Of a DNA stretch of 64,000 nt, positions 24,801 through 36,134 are shown in pieces. Numbering within the stretch: the stretch's first letter is position 1; each line of letters opens with the position of its first letter. The notes under the pieces are model-generated. The model was given only the letters and a program-made list of their open reading frames with translations. It made no database searches and was not told the DNA's origin. Source of the DNA: Odontesthes bonariensis (lineage: Eukaryota; Chordata; Actinopteri; Atheriniformes; Atherinopsidae); NCBI RefSeq assembly GCF_027942865.1, contig NC_134510.1:31080163-31144162 (forward strand), in the 5' to 3' direction. A program made the translations under genes and the position numbers.

Positions 24801-26464
24801 AAAGACTTGAGCACAATGTAAACTTACATTTCACCACTACATCCACTGTCTCTGTCAGGTTGTCATTCCGATGCATGTCTGAACAGATATATTGTTCAGT
24901 GTTTTCTGCTGTCAGAATGGCAAGTCTGGAGGCTCCGGTACCATTAATCATGGTTGTATTGAATCCTTCTTTTTTCCAGGATATAAGAGAAAGTGGCCGA
25001 CTGTCACCAATGCAGGTTAGATCCAGAACATGATCCTTCTTAACAGTTGCCTCTTTGGTGATTCCAAGTAATTTCGGATCTTAAAGAGAAGATTTGAGGC
25101 AAATTTAAATATATTTACTATTATACATATAGAGAGAATACATTTTACTCTATCAAATAAAACTGTTTCTAATTGATCTTAAAACCATACAATGTAAAAA
25201 AAAAAAAAAACGAGTGAAAAATAAAGGTGTGTACATGAATGTAAATAAATATTTAGAATATGAGCACTTTCTGATTACGTTGTACATTTAAATGTTGTGT
25301 ATAAAACTTAATACGCTTCAGTTGCTGCAGCAGTAAAATAGAGTAAAGCACGAGAGAATGATGAAGTGTGTTTTACTCACAAGTTACATTCAGAGTCATT
25401 GTCTCCACCGTCGTGGTTACAGCCGTGGGACTGAATGTTGGAGTGGCGTTTTGCCCCTGATTCTTCCTGATGTTTTTTGTGATGTGCAAGTTGTTCTTTC
25501 CTGGCCTTCCCCATGTGGAGGTTAACTCAGCATCAGATCCCAGATGAGTGGTCAGCTGTTCTTTGATCAGTGGAGGAACTGTCACTGTGGAGTTTTCACT
25601 CTGATCTATGCAGGGTGTAAATATACAGCAGTGAGACATCTTTAGAAGGCTGATGAAGGTCACATTTATTTACTATGTTATATGTTGATGGTGTAGTGAC
25701 AAGAGAGCACAGATGGATGTTTTGTACAGTTTGTGTAGTTCCTAGTTTTCATATACAGAGGTCACTAAGTGCCTGAATGGTTTTGTTGTTCCCTTTAAGT
25801 TGCAAAGGTTTCAGAGAGGTGCTCATTGGATGTTGTTTGTGTTACTGATGACTTGCACTGCATTAAACCTAGTTGTCTTTCTAATAGACTAGTTTTATGA
25901 TTTGCAGTTAAAAAGTAGCAGATATATATACATATATATATACTGTACATGTATATCCAGTGGTGTAGTCTACCTTTTTGAGGTGGGTATACTGTATAGT
26001 TGGCCAGTCATAGGCCCGTGGTACCAAACTAGGGGTCGGGACTCGGGACCAATAGTAGCCCCTTAATGCACGCCGTACCTCCAGTGGCGCGCTGTAATAG
26101 TCATTGAAAAGTTAAGTACCATAGTACTACAATACTATGACATAACACAGGGCTTTTAGTAATGCACTACGACTTGGTCATTGCCATTCTGGTAACAGCA
26201 CATTTATAATGCTTTCTTAACGTGTTAAGGGACAAACATGTTTGTGGGGTCGCAGCTTTGCACTTACCTGCCCCTTGCATGCATGAGGGACAGGATGAGG
26301 GACATCATAAACTCACTTTGATTGTGTGGACTGTGTGCTGTGTATCTCAGTGGCAATGGGACTCCCTGTGGCACTTAATCTTTGTACTCATCCCTCATAG
26401 AGCGAGACCTAACAGAGTGATTGTTTTAAAGCAGCAGAACACCATCACATCTTGAGAGAGGTTG

Positions 26465-26499
<35 letters not shown>

Positions 26500-28281
26500 C
26501 ACAAGGGCTGTCAGAATTAATTAATTGTAATATATATATATGTATTACATTCGTTTATATATGTAATATACATAAAAAATATATATATACACACATCCAT
26601 TTTAGTTTTCCACCTTCCACTCCTATAGGGGGCGCTGTTGTGCGTTAGAGAATCACCGCTTTCAACTAATACAAAGAAGAAGAGTTTCTATGGGACGTTA
26701 TTGTCAAAACACTAGCCCCTTTCACACTGCCGAATAACCCGCGTTTAATTCAAGAATTTAGCGTGTCCGCTGTTGTGTTCACACTGCCGACCCGGGCTGC
26801 CGCGTCAACTCGACTCGCCTTTCGACCCGCGTCGGACCCTAGTCTTTTTGCCGAGCCGAGTTTGATGTGAACACAATCGACGCGAGTTGGACGTGGGCGT
26901 GGCGTGACGTGAGGAGTTTAAAATACAGAATGGACAGCTGATTCAGAACAACAGCGACAGGTGAGGACAAGTTTTACTCTGTTTTAGCCTACATCAAGTT
27001 CGAGACATTTTTTAATATGGCCAACTGGGGAGACAAGGAGGTCCGCGAGCTCCTCAGCCACCGAGCAGAGGACGTTATTTTCCGCCACATTTCGGGACGG
27101 TGAAGGATGGACATCTGCTGGAAGGGCTGGCGAGAAAGATGGGAGAGCTCGGTTTCCCACGCAGCAAGACGCACCGTAAAGTAACATCTCCATGAACTGC
27201 ATTGCAAAAACGAGTTCTCAAGGTGTCCCGCCATCGTTTGTTTGAAAAATTTGATGCAGACAGGTGTATTTCACCCTACCTCCGGCGCATGGCTTGTGAC
27301 TACGTCATTGTACACGCCCACCATTTTATGTGTTTCGTGTGACGCTCTGCCACTAGGCAACGCCCCCTGAACTCTGCTTCAGGCGACACGGGTCACCCTG
27401 ACACGCCAAGCGTTCACATTGCTCGACGCGGGTCGAAGGTGCAATTTGGACCCGCTAAGGTAGCGGGTCGCAGTGTGAAAGGGGCTACAGACTGCCGCAA
27501 TTTCCGAATGAATGCTATTCTGAAGTGTTGTCGTTGTATTGTTAAATTATAACAAGGCTTCCATGAGAAGTGGTAGTTGATGAAACGTGGCTGTGCTATT
27601 CTAAAAATTGAAAAACGAATTTTAAGTGGGTACACGGAGCATTTTAGGTAGGTATACGGAAATCTCCTAAAAAAAAGAGGTGGGTATACGCCGTATACCT
27701 GCGTTCAACGTAGACTACACCACTGTATCCTGTCTGATGTGGTAGACCATGGCCTATATTGCCCTTGTGCTTAGGGCCTGTTCTTGAGCTACCATCATTA
27801 GAACCTCTGTGCTGTCTTTCAGACCAGCCTTTTCTAGCAACTGATAGGACTTTTTGATATCATCCACTTGTTGAATCAGTCAGTGGTACATGCTGTGCAG
27901 AGGCTTATCTTTCCATGATAGTTCATCCTCTTCCTCCTTCTCTCCCCTGAGGTTTCAGGTGCCTGAGACACTCAATTAGCAGTCCATCACTGAGGATCAA
28001 CTTCCTGATGTATTCCTGGATTTTTGTTGTTTCATCCTGGATAGTGGCTGAATAGTGGCAAAGTGTATGTGCTGATTGCTCTGACTTTGTTCTGACAGTT
28101 CAGCTGACTTCTTAGGACCTGCCTTACTCTTTGTAGGTACTTGGTTGTGGCTGACCTCCTCATGGCATTTGCCAGGAGGTTTTAGGACAAAGAAAAAAAA
28201 GAAAATAAACTGTACACTACCTGAGTTGGGACTGATGTTCCTCAATTTGAAGAGCAGAGTCAGCAAGATGACAATAAACAT
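21851..28281 (-). CDS. Gene D: V-less Siglec-like receptor with ITIM tail
   Basis: Exons are 28281-28221 (leader MFIVILLTLLFKLRN), 25605-25381 (decayed second Ig domain), 25079-24828, 24744-24487, 24385-24119, 23706-23449 (four C2-type), 23216-22938 (membrane-proximal domain with TCVCISQGSPLPTIKW), 22815-22704 (membrane segment), 22489-22444 and 22174-21851. The model is 693 residues and closes in frame. No V exon is found between leader and second domain; a LINE fragment and nested DNA transposons lie there. The second domain is about 75 residues against 106 in its relatives and has lost both core cysteines. The tail has VEYAQV and VDYSDI (ITIMs) plus AEYGEI and AVYSNV. Phase-1 borders allow the leader to splice straight to the decayed domain. 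The gene could be expressed without ligand-binding V, or it could be decaying. The tail and C2 exons look intact. Confidence 0.75.
25958..27725. mobile_element. DNA transposon with CAGTGGTGTAGTCTAC inverted termini
   Basis: The left end CAGTGGTGTAGTCTAC and the right end GTAGACTACACCACTG are perfect inverted copies, and the next bases (GTATAC-rich) are also related. Only TATC is shared by the flanks, so the target duplication, and with it the superfamily, is unsure; hAT is one candidate. No transposase was recognised. Another element (26713-27487) is nested inside, together with a (TA)n run near 26464-26497. The whole lies in the gene D intron that should hold the V exon. Confidence 0.7.
26713..27487 (+). 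mobile_element. Nested PIF/Harbinger-like element with Myb/SANT remnant
   Basis: The ends share GCCCCTTTCACACTGC in inverted orientation and are flanked by TA. Inside, from 27017 on the plus strand, a frame reads MANWGDKEVRELLSHRAED and, after one frame change, KDGHLLEGLARKMGELGF. This resembles the Myb/SANT-like second protein of PIF/Harbinger transposons. No DDE transposase was seen, so this is a deletion derivative. The superfamily call rests on the Myb-like match. Confidence 0.55.
27728..28185 (-). mobile_element. LINE ORF2 C-terminal fragment
   Basis: Minus-strand frames read YLQRVRQVLRSQLN, TTKIQEYIRK, IECLRHLKPQ and DIKKSYQLLEKAGLKDS. This order is typical of the C-terminal half of a common fish non-LTR retrotransposon ORF2. 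Frames are broken and an inner part is missing. The clade is not fixed. It lies just downstream of the gene D leader exon. Confidence 0.75.
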
Positions 28282-28439
28282 TCTGATTCAGTCAATAAGA
28301 GATCTGGCCACTCTCTTGTTAGGACACAGTGTTTTCCTTTTCAAGAGAACAAACATTTGCCAGTTAATAACTGAAATAAACATATAGGAAGCTTGGTTGA
28401 TCAAATTGGACCACCACAGCTGTCAGCACAGATGTTAAC

Positions 28440-28770
28440 ACAGGATGTTGCAGGCTCACATACTTCATACTGATGTTAACATATTTGACTGCAGTTCCCA
28501 AGAGATCCACTTTGGACCCTTAGAAATCACTCAGCAATAGAATTACATCTATGTGGGCAATGTTGATTTATTTTTTTTTGCCCAAGCATTACCTTAAATC
28601 ATTCAATGTACAATAGAAATAAATTTTAAAAGAAACTCACGTGAATGCTGGTTTTTACCTGTTTCTCTTGTACTTGTCTTTACTCTCCGGGGATCTCTGC
28701 TCTGTCGACGAAACTCTTCCTCTTGTCACTTTTCTGCTTCTTCCGTTTTTGTGTGCCTCTTTTTTTCTAT
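28440..28770 (-). promoter_or_regulatory. Gene D upstream block and putative 5' exon
   Basis: The 13-mer ACAGGATGTTGCA at 28440-28452 recurs in front of the leader exons of E, F, F' and G. Further upstream, a minus-strand exon-like stretch ends at 28659 in AAACAG|gtaaaa; a second donor (CAC|gtgagt) lies at 28641. Similar purine-rich stretches with a donor are found upstream of E, F and G. The transcription start is not known. Confidence 0.4.
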
Positions 28771-28950
28771 TATAGAGTGCTGTTACCTCTCACACCTAAC
28801 TGCCTTAATGCCATGCAGATCAAAACTCACAACAATCACATTATACATGTAAAAAATGGGGTGACATTTTGTTCCAATGTGACACATTTAAGATACAAAT
28901 GATATATATTTTTTTTAATTTTAATTTTAATTTTCTCTTTGCACTGTTTT

Positions 28951-29018
28951 GGTGGCTTTAAATCTCGCTGTACCATGTACAATGACAAATAAAGGCATTC
29001 TGTTCTGATCTGATCTAG
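28951..29018 (+). repeat. LINE 3'-tail fragment
   Basis: The phrase CTGTACCATGTACAATGACA followed by AATAAAGGCATTCTGTTCTGATC is a familiar 3' end of fish non-LTR elements. Confidence 0.55.
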
Positions 29019-30040
29019 GTTAAGCATTGAAAGAAAAATACTCTTTTTTTGATGGTGTTTCAAGAAAAGGGAAGTTTGTGGCAATTACACACACAAACAA
29101 AAACTAACCATCTTAAGAAACCAGTAGACCTGCATCCTGTCTTCATGCTAATTTCAATAGGCCTAAAGAACTTGAGTTGTGAATTTGTTACACATACAGC
29201 CTTTAGCTCCATTTTACATTCTGCAAAAGTATTTTGTGCACAGCTGTAAAGCCTTTATCTGCAGTAACCAATGATTAATAATGGTCAAAATCATTGAAAG
29301 TACCTGCAAATTGAAACACAAAGCATTTACAATCTGTAGTTACTGTTCTCAGCAAAGTGATTCTTGTACTTCCTCAGAGGGTGTCATCGCATTTTAGTGT
29401 CTCTACACTTCCTGTTCTCATAGTTCTCATAGCCACAGGACTATTATTATCATTTAAGAAGTCATACAAGATATCAAATAAATTATTTGTCTTTAATGCA
29501 CAAGGTTAGAGGTAATATTTGCATTAAGCTTAGAAATGCACAAGGCAGAACTTGTAAGATCAAAGTGCAGACATACCTCAACCAAGAGGCATTTTCTCAA
29601 ATTTGATTTTACTTACATCTAGTGCATGACGGTCTTACTAAATGACATTATGCGGTCTTCCTCACTTAACAGTTTTAGGTATTTTAGGTTTTCTCTGTGA
29701 TGCCGCTGTGGCATGGTTAGCTCTTCACACGAACATAACAGAAGCAGGAAGAATATTCATCATAATGATACATTCATTCTGAGTTTATTTAAGAGTAATA
29801 ACAGCTGAATTGATTTAACTAAATTATTCTCTAAAAGTAATGACAAGCTTAACTACTACAAAAAGCTGTTCATTCCATTTGATACATCACACATATGGAC
29901 TGTAAAATACATAAAAATGCGTTTGCATACAAAACTTCATTGGCAAACAACTGCCTTTTGGATTATTAACATGATTACTTCTGTCTTCACTTTTTTGGTG
30001 TATATATTGAAAACAAAAACAAAAAAAAGTTTCTTGATTC

Positions 30041-30120
30041 TTTACAACTCAACTCAACTTTATTTATAAAGCCCTTTAAAAACAGCCGTGTCTGAAACAA
30101 AATGCTGTACATGCATAACA
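30041..30120. repeat. Interspersed repeat fragment
   Basis: The text CAACTTTATTTATAAAGCCC and the following AAAATGCTGTACATG match a short repeat that is very common in fish intergenic DNA. No coding part is present. Confidence 0.5.
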
Positions 30121-30227
30121 ACACAAAGTCATGTGAAGCTGCAGTTCTTTTAATACATCAATAAGTCATCAAAATATACATTGATATAGCCATCGAAAAC
30201 ACTTTAAATACTTAGCCCTACTTATTA

Positions 30228-30386
30228 TATAGGTATATATATACACATATATGTGTATATATACCTATATAGATATATATCTATATAGATATATAGATAT
30301 ATATCTAGATATATAGATATATAGATATATATCTAGATATATAGATATATAGATATATATCTATATAGATATATAGATATATATAA
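30228..30386. repeat. (TATAGA)n-type microsatellite
   Basis: About 160 bp of TATATAGA/TATATCTA units that are largely self-complementary. Confidence 0.9.
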
Positions 30387-30863
30387 AATAGGTGTGACCT
30401 GATATGTGGTGAAAATGTACTTGCTGGTAAATGAACAGAGCAGCAGAGTCACTGACATGACAGGCCTCTATCATTTCAGCTAATCTCAGGCCAAGATTAC
30501 AACGCTATAGTAAAAAACAGGCAGACGTGCCATGTACATATCAAAGGATAATCTCAGAAAAACATAATACCTGAGAAACCTATCTTTATAATCTCTATCC
30601 CCATTTGTCATCTCACCACTTTTCTGCCTAAGCACATCTGCCGACTGCTTGTCATTCTTCTATTTATAAGTGCCAACATTTAATCTAGCCATAATTTTCC
30701 CTTTGCTCAGACCCATCTTTATTATTTTGTAGCTGCAAACCTCATGTTTTGCTGCAATACCCAAGCATGCAAAAAAATGGCCGACCTAACCCTAACCTCC
30801 CTTAAAAAAGCTATGCTTTGTCAACACTAAAAGAAAAAGAATGAACTTTATCTTCATTTGGCG

Positions 30864-33009
30864 TTACTCATCTGCACTCTCATCCACAATATCCTTCACA
30901 GTGGAATACAGCTGAACATCCTCACCTACTACGTCCTCAGCCGGTTTGTTCTCTTTTGCTTCTTCATCCTCATTTATGATGACCTGGTCCTCATCTTCGC
31001 CCTCTAACATTTCACTGTCCTCTTCGCCATCCTTTTGTCTATTATCTGTTCCCCCTGTATTAATCTCAGCATACTCAGTCTCTGTGGTCTTCTGTTTCTC
31101 CTCTGCTACTGTAGAATCCCTTTTTTTCAATGCAAAGAAGTCAATGTTGGAGTACTCTGTCTCTTTTGGCACCATGTCATCATCAGGTACCAACAGCTCA
31201 GCAAACTCAGCTTCGCCTTCTGCTGCTTCTACGTCATGGATCCCGTCATTCTCCACCTGTCAGGGATAATGTCAACATGGAATTTCTGACATGATAGAAG
31301 CAGGGTCGTTGTTGGGACAATTCGTGAAATTTCGCAGGCATCGGTAAGAAAAAAAGACTGAGGTCATTAAAAAAATAGGATTTTCCTGCTTACCATAAAT
31401 TTCAAATATCAGTATTTAACACACGAGGTGGAGTACCTCAACAGGGGCATGTTTTAACTTCAGTTAGCTAGTTTTTTTTCCTTTTTTCTGCAAAACCATT
31501 GGCAGAATATCAGGACAATTGGAAAGGAATTTCCAATTGAATGTATGTGATAACCAGGATTACTTTTATCAGCCTCGCAGAATAACTGCAATTTAGCTTT
31601 TAGTGTTTTTCTGATCAGTTTTGACTCCTCAAAAGTTTGAAAAAGCAGTTTTACAATAGTAGAAAAGAAGCTATGATATTATTGGGAGTTTCTTGAACTT
31701 ATGACACCGGGTTTCATTTCACTTGCATCGTGTGATAATTTCAAATCAGTCCAAACTCACACTGGCATAAAGGCTCAATACAATAAATAACATGTTCATT
31801 GTGATTTGTCAAATCTTTTAGCCCCCAGCAAGGTGATAATGAAAGAAAAAATATTTGTTTGATATTTTAGCAAACTATTAACTCAACATTTAACTGAAAT
31901 TAAAATAGCTTTGTTTATATAACCAGCAGTAATATAACTACCATTGCAATGGTTTGTGTGGTCACCATCTCCAGGTCTTCAACCAAGTTTCTCGAGCTCT
32001 TCTTCCTATTTGTGGGGAGGGATATAAATACACAAGAATAAGTTTAAATTCCAAACGAAGCGATCAAACAACAAGCATTAAAGAATGACAGTAAAACGTG
32101 TTGTTTTACTTCATACAATTGTCTACTGATCATTCTTCTGTAATCTATGACTCAAACAGGTGATTAACAATAGTTGGGCAGCTTAAATATTCTTTTTTGT
32201 GGTCCTTCCAGTTGCTTTCCATAGTCAGAGTAAAGTATGGAAGTAACTCTGACTAGAAACTCTGACTAATCTTTACATGTCAGGATGTAGCATGTATGAC
32301 TGTGTGTTGGCCATGTTTTAATCAGCCGATATCACAAACTAGGAACTGATTAAATCTTAGAAGATGAATGGTAAATGATGTACAGAATATAATATATTGA
32401 ATACTAGGTATGATCTCCAACTGTATTTTTTATGTTTAAAGAAAAGAAAAACAGGAAAAGAGGAGGGAAAATAATCATCATAGCACTTTCGAACTTTGCA
32501 AAAGATTGTAAACTGCACCTGTGGCATTTTATCACCAAACAAGTAATAATTGCTGAAAAAAAAATCCCAATCAGAATCCCAGTTGTAAGCACAATTAAGC
32601 ATTTCGGCTCTTGAAGGGTCGTTAGCCATGTTTTCAGTTGTTCCAGTAAATCTGGAGGAGGACAAAAAGAGAAAAGCCTTCTGGTCATTTAAGTTTATTG
32701 CACAGATTAACTGCATAAAACAGAACATTTGGCAAAAACATGAAGCGGTCGCTTTATGAAGAGGAAATATTATGGCTGTAAACAATTACCCTCTTGCTGT
32801 TTTTCTTGATGTTTCTGACTTTTGTTGACTGTGGAATTTTTCGTTTCCTCCCCAAGATCATTTCTGCTGCTGACGTTGTCATGGTCTTTCGCAGAAACAG
32901 TGGGCGTGGTGGTGACTGTGGGGTTCAACACAGATCATAAAGGATTAATTAGAGTGCCTGTCCAGGAACCAGCTGATGGTGGGTAAAGGAAACCCCTTAC
33001 TGACACACG

Positions 33010-33060
<51 letters not shown>

Positions 33061-34283
33061 GGACCTCTAACTGATTGGGACAAGCAGTAATATATTTGAT
33101 GTAAACTAGTGCCATAATACAGATTAAGTCCTCTGGGATAGTAAGGGATCACTTTAAAGGACATTTGAGAGTGAATGAATAACTGGTTAAAGTATAGATA
33201 TTGTAGTATTATATAAAGTATAAAAGGAAACAAGAAAATGTGCCCCAGTTCTTAACCAGTTGGGACTTCTGAACTCCATCCAGACATTTGTTGTTGAACA
33301 TGGAGCACCTTCTATTTAGTTCAAATCTCAGAAGAGGAAAACAGGACACTTGAGTTTCATGTTAGTTCATAGTATGGAACATGAAACAATTTATTAACCT
33401 TTGCAGAATAAACCGTTATGTGAAATAGGAATGTACAGTAAATATTACTCACTGTCCGTTTCCGGAGTTTCGGTCTTCTTTGTTGCTGTGCCAACTTTGA
33501 AGCTGACCTTACAGATGACCTCAGCATTGTTCTGTTCATCAGTCACTCTGAATTCATATAGTTTAGAGTCTGACAAGTTGAGGTTTTTGATGATGATGCT
33601 GCAGTTCTTTTCCACGTCAGACTTCACCAACAACACCCATCCCCTAAACTCAGGGTGCGTGTCTTCATTCTTACTGGTGCTGAATACCGTTTCGTTGCAG
33701 TTTTCTGCTGGATTGTACCAAGCTATACTTTTGAGAGTATGACAATTTTCAACAGGACACTTGAAAACAACACAGGTTCCAGCCTGTGCTGTTATGTTTC
33801 TTTCATTCAGATGGACAGAGCATTTTGTCTCTGAACAGCTTTTGTTTGTTGACTCTGATGCACCTGAATAGAAACAAACAAAAAGAAATAAACAGGACAG
33901 TAGATATTTAGATCATGACAAAACATAACACCTGATCAAGAAAGTCTGTCTGCTTGAAAGTGCCACTACTTTGCTGGCTGCTGTTGTTTGTATCATTACG
34001 AGAATCCATAAGCATGATTATTGATTATATGAGGCTAATGGGGCCTTTTACTGCAGACAGTATAAAGATGCAGGACATACATTCAACAATCTATAGACAA
34101 CAATTTAGTATTATTTTTCACTTCCAAACATGTTTTCTTTTCTACGTTGATTTGTTGCTTTAAATTTGAATTATTATGTATATTTTAAAAGCCATTTAAT
34201 TCATTATTAATGAAGATTTCAATAAAGACGCCTCCTCTACCTGTTGTAGCACAAAGCAGAGTCATCCAGACCACAGCAAGCAT
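30864..34283 (-). CDS. Gene E: single-V Siglec-like receptor with ITSM tail
   Basis: Exons are 34283-34241 (leader MLAVVWMTLLCATT), 33863-33453 (V), 32651-32519 (membrane segment CLIVLTTGILIGIFFSAII), 32005-31942 and 31256-30864. The model is 347 residues and closes in frame. The V domain keeps the two cysteines of the B and E strands (VFKC, KNCSIII) and the F-strand Arg in LYEFRVTDE. The tail is strongly acidic, with TEYSNI and TEYAEI (ITSM consensus TxYxxI) and LYSTV. The second-domain and C2 exons present in D and F are absent. A relic of the membrane-proximal exon remains at 32790-33095. The phase-1 V exon can splice to the phase-1 membrane exon, so a short inhibitory receptor is a sound product. 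Confidence 0.8.
32790..33095 (-). pseudogene. Relic membrane-proximal Ig exon in gene E intron
   Basis: Minus-strand sequence aligns with the exon for TCVCISQGSPLPTIKW in genes D and F: CCTGACGTGTGTG, a GTGTGTCAGTAAGGGGTTTCC stretch and CCCACCATCAGCTGG. Reading frames are broken, so it is probably skipped. The GT-rich codons of the Cys-Val-Cys motif have grown into a long microsatellite at 33003-33056. Confidence 0.7.
33003..33056. repeat. (CA)n microsatellite inside a relic exon
   Basis: About 25 CA units, with CG variants at the left edge. In genes D and F the same site encodes the Cys-Val-Cys turn of the membrane-proximal domain. Confidence 0.95.
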
Positions 34284-34435
34284 GTTGATTTGATGACATG
34301 GAGTGTCGATCTGTTTCCTCACTGGACAAAGTCTTCTTTTGTGACACACAGAAAGAAGTGCGAGAGACACGCAGGAGGTTCTGTGGATGAAACTGGTTCA
34401 GAAACGCCTTCACGGTTAACGGCACAGATTTGAAT

Positions 34436-34790
34436 ACAGGATGCTGCATGTTCACTGTTACGGTAGCTACATCAATCAAATCTCTGTGCCATCCCAAAAT
34501 GCCTTGCTTTACACGTTGTGAATAACTATAGTTTGAATCACTCATCTTAAAAAATTAATACTCCAAATCCCACAATGCTCTAATTAAATGCACGCTGCCC
34601 GATAAAATAAAAAAATCATGGCAGTAGTGAAGAATTGTTTTTTTGTTTTTTGAATAAATTTTCTCACCTTTTTTTGGTTTGAATATCCTGCTGTTTCCCC
34701 TCCCTGACTTCTGTATGGTCTTTCTGCTCTGAACTGACTCTTCCTCTCTTGCTCCTCCTTATGTAACCCTTCCGTCTTTACACTACAGCA
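34436..34790 (-). promoter_or_regulatory. Gene E upstream block and putative 5' exon
   Basis: ACAGGATGCTGCA lies at 34436-34448. A minus-strand exon-like region ends at 34668 with AAAAAAAG|gtgaga, and a TATA-like CATAAGGAG (minus strand) lies near 34760-34768. Confidence 0.35.
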
Positions 34791-35339
34791 AGTTTCCAGG
34801 AAGTGTCTCTACACACTACTGCCCTCTCAGACCATTGCACTTAAATCTATATTCTCCTTCAATCACAATCTTTATATTAAGCTATTCATATCCAACTTTA
34901 CCACCAATGAAGTGTGGAAAAAGTCTTGATTTCCTCAGATATTTTGACATGTGAGAAACTTTTTATGACAGCATTTTTTTTTTACACCTCTAATAAGTCT
35001 TAGTTTCAGTTTGTGTGTGTGGTACTGCTAAATAAAGATAGTCATTTGTTAGAAATGTGTTTTATTACTTGTGTATGAAAAATGAACATTTTCAGCATTC
35101 AGTTTATAGTGTAAAACCTCTGTAATCTCTGTAATCATGTTAGTTGCTGAGCAAATTATGCATTTAACAGAGCCTAATATGGCAACACCATATTCTCTCA
35201 AATAACTTCCTGTTCACACTTTGAGGTAGCAACTATTTATGAACACTCACTAAAAAAAAACTACTCAGATATTGTAAAGTGTGCTAAAAAAGAAAGACTT
35301 TCAACGACAATGAAAACCTCATTGGTTTTATCCTATAAA

Positions 35340-35617
35340 TGTTTGTTTTTAAGTTCAAGAGATAGTTCATCGCATAAAATCAAGAGAATTATGGACAACC
35401 CTGAACATCCTCTCCATGAGACTGTTATCAGAAAACAGAGTCTCTTCAGTCAAAGGCTTCTTCAGTTTGGATGCAAAACGGACCCCTACAGGAAATCTTT
35501 CCTGCCCACAGCCATCAGCATCTATAATAACTCTTTGATTTAATTGAGCTACATCAACATTTAATTTCCCTCTGGGATAAATAAAGTATTTTTGAATTGA
35601 ATTGAATTGAATTAAAG
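35340..35617 (+). mobile_element. LINE 3' terminal fragment
   Basis: A plus-strand frame includes KRIMDNPEHPLHETVI and PYRKSFLPTAISIYN, typical of the ORF2 C-terminus of fish LINEs. It ends with a non-coding tail TCTGGGATAAATAAAG and (GAATT)n. The copy is 5'-truncated. Confidence 0.75.
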
Positions 35618-35805
35618 TTGCTGACTGTGAGTCATGCTGTTTCCTACAACACATTCTTTAAAAGCAGAAGTGATCTATAACTCAAATAGCAACTTTGACA
35701 GAAAGAAACTAAAACCTGCAACATTTAATCTGTGTATTGCAATTAAGTTTGTGTAGTATTTATCACTCCTAGAACATTTTTCGGTGCATTCAATGTTGAT
35801 ATATC

Positions 35806-36134
35806 CATCCATCCATTTTCTATATCTGCTTAGTCCAATTCAGGGTCGCGGTGGGGCTGGAGCCTATCCCAGCTGTCATTGGGCGAGTGGCAGGATACAC
35901 CCTGAACAGGTCGCCAGTCCATTACAGGGCAACCCAGAGGAAAACAATCACACAACCACGCACGCTCTCACTCACTCCTAGAGACAATTTATAAACACCA
36001 ATTAACCGAACATGCGTGTCACACATGCACAAGGAGAACATTCAAACTCCACACAGAAAGGCCCCAGGATTCAAACCAGGACCCCTCTTGCTGTTTGGGG
36101 ACAGTGCTAAACACCACACCACCGGGCAGCCCAC
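35806..36134 (-). mobile_element. Near full-length tRNA-derived SINE
   Basis: On the minus strand it begins GGGCTGCCCGGTGGTGTGGT with a Pol III A-box-like TGGTGTGGTGTTTAGC and a B-box-like GGTTTGAATCC. It continues through a unique body containing GGGATAGGCTCCAGCCCC and ends in an ATGGATGG tail. It is the longest family member here; the copies at 10094-10209, 40770-40895 and 61203-61255 match its 3' part. Confidence 0.8.

Larger units (their letters stand above)
29019..30863. other. Spacer between genes D and E
   Basis: No exon is seen. A minus-strand polyadenylation signal for gene E (TTTATT on plus) lies near 30717-30722. A short repeat tail and an AT microsatellite are listed separately. 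Confidence 0.5.

Noticed and set aside
30228-30386. Possible CRISPR-like or regulatory array
   Set aside because: It is a simple AT-rich microsatellite without spacers.
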